Below, piece after piece: positions 60,120 through 64,000 of a stretch of 64,000 nucleotides of DNA. This DNA is from Holothuria scabra (Eukaryota; Echinodermata; Holothuroidea; Aspidochirotida; Holothuriidae). Location of the stretch: the NCBI GenBank assembly GCA_037179385.1, contig CM074196.1, positions 33,194,486 through 33,258,485 on the forward strand. Reading direction: 5' to 3'. The position numbers and the translations under genes were made by a program. The notes under the pieces are model-generated. The model had not been told where the DNA came from. It saw only the letters and a program-made list of their open reading frames with translations, and made no database searches. Every line of letters begins with the position of its first letter. Within the stretch, counting starts at the first letter, position 1.

Positions 60120-60920
60120 TGGAAAAAAATAAAACACAAGAGTTACTGATAGAACCTCTGGGGCCTAACCATTATGAGGTTCAAGTTTGATGATAAGGCC
60201 TGAACCCATAAAGATTAGCAATTACTGTATGAAAACAGAAATGAAAAAATAAAACAGAATTACAGGAATGATGGCAAAAGTAAAATAACTACTGCATGAA
60301 TAAACATTGAGTATGAATGACTCTTTGACCTAACTAGAATATAGTTGCACTTACTTTGCACCTTTGATAAAAAAAAAAGTTGGATGCAATTGTTATACAA
60401 AAGTGATGTAGGCAATGAAAAAATATGTACAACAAGGAGACCTCATGCATTGACATCACATGACATCAATTTGATCGCAAAACAATGACCCAAGATGTCA
60501 CTGTGAAATTGTATGTATGACCAAATTAGCAAGAGCCACACAGAAAATCAGAATTTGAAGAAATGATAGACATGGAAGTGTTCACACAAAGATTTTGACA
60601 AGAGAAAGGATTCATTAGGTAAAAGGTTCACTAGGTGTAATTTAGAATAAGTCAAAGTGACAGTCTCCAAATTTTTGTATTTATTGGACCACGTTTGTAA
60701 TTTCTGAGCCATTTTAAAAAAAATGCCCTCAGATTCAGATGGAATTACTATTGAAATTCCAATTTGAGTGTAGCACTAATTGTGCAGGGTAAAGAATGAG
60801 ATAAGAATATGTAACATGAGTAACAAATTTTCATTATTTTTTCTCCCTATTCATACCACTGTGTCATATGAGAATGATTTTTAAATTACAATTCTCTACC
60901 AGTCATGCATAGCATGTTCA
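60120..60920. other. Gene 2 intron, nothing recognised
   Basis: AT-rich intron DNA without recognised elements. Confidence 0.45.
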
Positions 60921-60929
60921 TGATAAAAA

Positions 60930-61725
60930 ACTGGGAAGCCAAAAGGCTTAGTGATTCCTTGCCATAAGGGAAATTTTGCTTATTTGACCTCTGGTGACCT
61001 CAGGTGATATTCTTGGAATTTCTTGGGATATTTATCTTTTGAAGGCTGGGGACCCCAAATGACCAAATAATGACCTTCCCCAAAACAATTAGGTATCATT
61101 GGAAATTCTTCCAACTTTCCTTCTTGAAGTATCTTGTTTATGAAATGTTTAACCCCTTATGATCTCGTATGACATTTGAAATCTGGTGACCTGGAATTTG
61201 ACCTCTGGTGAACTAGTATTTGACCTTTGGTGACCTGGCACATGACCTCTGGTGACCTGGCATGACCTCTGTTGACCTGGCTGGCATATGTGACCTCTAG
61301 TGACCTGGCATATGACCTCTGGTGATGTTGCATTTGACCTTAGGTGACCTTACAAGCTATTTATGAGACTTTTGCAGTTACCACATGTGACCTTCAATGA
61401 TCTTTGGACTCCACACAAGAACAATAGTAAATCCATGATCCAAATATGAAAATTGTCCTTTATTGCTGCCTTGAGATATTGTGAAAACAAGCTCTCCAGG
61501 CCTTTGGCCAGGCAAGGTAATGAAGGTGTTGGAGGGGGAGAACATTTTGGGGGGCAGGGAGCAGGACTTCACACTCTCTAGGTGCCAAAATTTGAAAATT
61601 GAGTCCAATTACATGGTTTTTTTCAGTGTAACCTCTGGTGACCTCCAATGACCTTTGATCTCATCCACAAACAATTGGGATCTTCCACTCAACATGACAA
61701 CTCTATATGGCAAGGAATCAAAAAT
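60930..61725. mobile_element. HINE-like copy with dense DR4 half-sites
   Basis: TGATTCCTTGCCA (about 60952, after an AAGCCAAAAGGCTT hairpin) and TGGCAAGGAATCA (about 61707) bracket this copy. Its central part (60995-61345) is a short-period series of TGACCT half-sites, often as TGACCT-4 bases-TGACCT. A worn 155-bp-type unit follows to 61700. Confidence 0.6.
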
Positions 61726-62189
61726 GAAATCAGCTCCTGTCTCATGACTGCATTAAGGTCAAAATGTGTAATGTAAGTAACGCAAAGTAGTGGGTGTATA
61801 CAACGTAGGTATTGCAACCTCCTTGCTAAAAGAATGGCCAAAAATTCCCTTTCACCACATCATAAACTGTACATTGCAACTCTCAGTACTGTTCACAGAA
61901 TTCTTAAAACAATTCTTGCTTCCTAGACATTTTTAATTAATTAATTAACTGACTTCTTAATTAATTGAATAACCTGAGAGTAGTTGTATGATCAGTTGTT
62001 GGTAGACAGAAGGATGTTACAAGTTGTGTGTATACTACTCCAGTGGTTTGTGACTGTTCAACTTGTAACTTAGTAATTGTTATTCATATGTTAATTCTGT
62101 TTGAGATGTTGCTGCTTGCATGTTTGGGCAACTTGACTTCGTTCAATCTCTCTGGGTTATCCCTCATGTGTTTTGACTGCAGTACAAGT

Positions 62190-62422
62190 GTTGTTAGACA
62201 CTGAGGTACAGTACAAGTGTTGTTAGACACTGAGGTACACTACAAGTGTTGTTAGACACTGAGGTACAGTACAAGTGTTGTTAGACACTGAGGTACAGTA
62301 CAAGTGTTGTTAGACACTGAGGTACACTACAAGTGTTGTTAGACACTGAGGTACAGTACAAGTGTTGTTAGACACTGAGGTACAGTACAAGTGTTGTTAG
62401 ACACTGAGGTACAGTACAAGTG
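62190..62422. repeat. 29-bp tandem repeat, 8 units
   Basis: GTACAGTACAAGTGTTGTTA-GACACTGAG recurs with only CAG/CAC changes; it is very homogeneous and therefore recent. Confidence 0.95.
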
Positions 62423-62429
62423 ATAGTAG

Positions 62430-63320
62430 AAAGTACACCATGTAATTGCCATGAAAGGTGCATGTTTTAAGTGATTAACTCAGCAAAGGAGACCACTGAA
62501 AGAATAAATTACTTCACAAAGAAGATGTTTTTGATGATCTGGAATTGGTATTACATACAAATTGTATGAACAATAATACAACAGAAGCATTATACTTATC
62601 CCAACAGCAACACAGTGCACACTAGATTTTTATACTGTCACAGTTAAAAACATGCTATGAATTTGGTCACTGTCATACAGTATGGATTTTTCAAGAAAAA
62701 CAAAAGAAAAATCGAAACTTTCATGAAATTCCCATACATAATGCACTGTTAAAATACCTGTTACGTAAGTATTATAATATACTGGAACATAAGTAACATC
62801 ACTTTTTTAGTTCCCTGCTCCCCCATGCAACAACTCAATACATTTGGCCCAGTTATTTGGTGTTGCTATAAAGCTAACAAATGCAATCATACACAATAAA
62901 TATTGTTGCTGCAGTTTCTATTATTCAATTAGAATACGAGTTCAAAATTTTGTGAAAAAGGGCCATGAGATTTTGCAAAACGTAAGTAAAGACATCAGGT
63001 ACTCCAGCAGAAGGAACAAACATGGATTCTCTTATATTCTCTCCTGGTTACAACAATAATGTTCTAAGGTTGTTATATCAGCAAGAATATTTCTATACAT
63101 CCACAAGATTGTTACAGAGAATATTTCAAAACTCATCAACAGTAAATGTAACATAAGTAATGCTGGAATTGTCCACATGATTGTGTCGTTGGTTTTCAAA
63201 AGCTTGTCCTTTGTTTCAGCCACCGAATGATTGATGAACATGTGTTACATGAGCATCCCAAGTTCATCTTTTCATGCTAACTAATGCGTGGAAGGAGTCC
63301 TCCCAGATATGAGTAATGTT
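62430..63320. other. Gene 2 intron, nothing recognised
   Basis: AT-rich; the plus-strand open frame at 62844-63059 has no support. Confidence 0.45.
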
Positions 63321-63328
63321 GTTCATAC

Positions 63329-63527
63329 CTTCACGGAATGATTCTGAGGGTTCCTCCAAGGGTTCCTCCGAGGGTTCCTCCGAGGGTTCCTCCGAGGGTT
63401 CCTCCGAAGGTTCCTCCGAAGGTTCCTCCGAGGGTTCCTCCCAAGGTTCCTCCGAGGGTTCCTCTGCAGGTTCCTCTGGTGGCTGAGATGGCTCTCCTTG
63501 ATCAGGGGTTTGATGTTGATCACCATT
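63329..63527 (-). CDS. Gene 2 exon with EEPS tetrapeptide repeat
   Basis: A 199-bp exon (66 codons plus one base of Ala) with acceptor TTTTTACAG and donor GTATGAAC. It encodes NGDQHQTPDQGEPSQPP, then 11 tetrapeptides EEPx (mostly EEPS, also EEPA, EEPW, EEPL), then ESFRE. The repeat is a 12-bp minisatellite (63349-63480). The reading frame was fixed by splice phase: frames read on the plus strand (RVPP) or in another minus frame (RRNP) are shadows. Further 5' exons must lie beyond 64000. Confidence 0.75.
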
Positions 63528-63737
63528 CTGTAAAAATATGAATATTGCTGATAAACAAAGGAACTTTACAACATTTAATTTTGAAGAAGCTGATTTACTT
63601 TGATCAAAAGAAGTGAGCCCAACATTACAATTACTTTTATGGGATGAATGGAGGTCTTTTCAGCTTAAATGTTCTTACATTTAGGTCTTTTTCAAAACCT
63701 TTCAAAATATCAGATTTGACTTCTAAAATAAAGTGAA

Positions 63738-64000
63738 AACCAGAAAGCCAAAAGTCTTAGTGATTCCTTGCCATCAAATACCTTACCTGCTTTCAATTTG
63801 ACAGTGCTTGATAGATTTTTCTTTACATTTTAGGCACAGAATTTTCGCAATTTTACCCCTGGTGACCTCAAATGACCTTTGACCTCTACCAAAAACAATA
63901 GGCTTCTTTCTCTCAACATGACAAATCTATATACCAAATATGAAAAGTATCTGTTACTCTTATCTGGAGATATTGTGTTTACAAGCCATTTTCGAAGTTT
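63738..64000 (-). mobile_element. HINE-like element, start of another copy
   Basis: Nearly identical to 41696-41965, including the AAGCCAAAA hairpin part, TGATTCCTTGCCA, and the first tandem unit with AGGTCAAAGGTCA on the minus strand. It runs off the window. The high identity to the 41.7-kb copy points to recent spread. Confidence 0.8.

Larger units (their letters stand above)
45323..63527 (-). other. Unrecognised acidic multi-exon gene (gene-level entry, 5' end off window)
   Basis: Eight exons (63527-63329, 60100-59964, 59126-59060, 53619-53063, 52258-52198, 51196-51044, 49542-49480, 47195-47140) and a possible ninth (45397-45323) have GT..AG borders. Their phases (0, 1, 2) agree at every junction, which is strong evidence for one real gene. 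The encoded chain of about 410-435 residues has, in order: an acidic EEPS repeat, a hydrophobic stretch of about 35 residues, a long polar Ser/Glu/Pro-rich region, an acidic segment, a short Cys-rich helix-like part (ECEKCEVACSEPSALDYLLQ) and an Arg/Gly-rich end. I do not recognise the family. The mix suggests a largely disordered protein, with one possible membrane or amphipathic segment. Confidence 0.75.

Noticed and set aside
63338..63541. Plus-strand Arg/Val/Pro-Pro repeat frame and a minus-strand Arg-Arg-Asn-Pro frame
   Set aside because: Both are shadow frames of the EEPS-coding minisatellite. Splice phase with the neighbouring exons selects the EEPS frame.

Overview
This window is animal nuclear DNA, most likely from an echinoderm or related marine deuterostome (sea-cucumber-like, an inference from repeat style only). 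Long introns with GT..AG borders, tRNA-derived SINEs, CR1-like LINE pieces, many MITEs, TTAGGG-type repeats and very sparse coding sequence show this. Nothing prokaryotic or viral was recognised. Most open frames are repeats or intron noise; the real genes had to be read exon by exon. Both genes found are on the minus strand. || Gene 1 (675-29136, minus) encodes a DPY19-like C-mannosyltransferase, closest in recalled sequence to vertebrate DPY19L1. Eight exons between 14832 and 675 join in one continuous frame. A probable first exon with a YY1-like start context lies at 28950-29136. The exon with the first membrane helix was not found, and the C-terminal half lies beyond position 1. || From 29.2 to 45.3 kb I see no host exons. 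The stretch holds two 5'-truncated CR1-like LINE 3' ends, a 291-bp MITE filled with telomere-like repeats, a 4,667-bp hAT-type element with an 8-bp target duplication, a U2 snRNA-like fragment, and two large tandem arrays (36.1-37.9 kb, 145-bp unit; 41.8-43.3 kb, about 155-bp unit). || Gene 2 (45323-63527, minus) is an unrecognised acidic protein read from eight or nine exons whose phases agree at every junction. It has an in-frame 12-bp minisatellite coding EEPS tetrapeptides, one hydrophobic exon, a long polar exon and a Cys-rich end. Its 5' end lies beyond position 64000. || The most interesting signal is in the tandem arrays. Nearly every unit carries a cluster of TGACCT/TGACCC half-sites with spacings 4, 4 and 1, that is, DR4 and perfect DR1 nuclear-receptor-type motifs. 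The best-preserved array (and its partial copy at 63.7 kb) is bracketed by inverted TGATTCCTTGCCA motifs, a hairpin and a CA microsatellite, which resembles Helentron-derived (HINE/DINE-1-like) elements. Further dispersed copies occur at 54.9 and 60.9 kb. A second standout is a 7,577-bp hAT-type element (18715-26291) inserted in a SINE, with an exact 8-bp duplication but no transposase that I can recognise.
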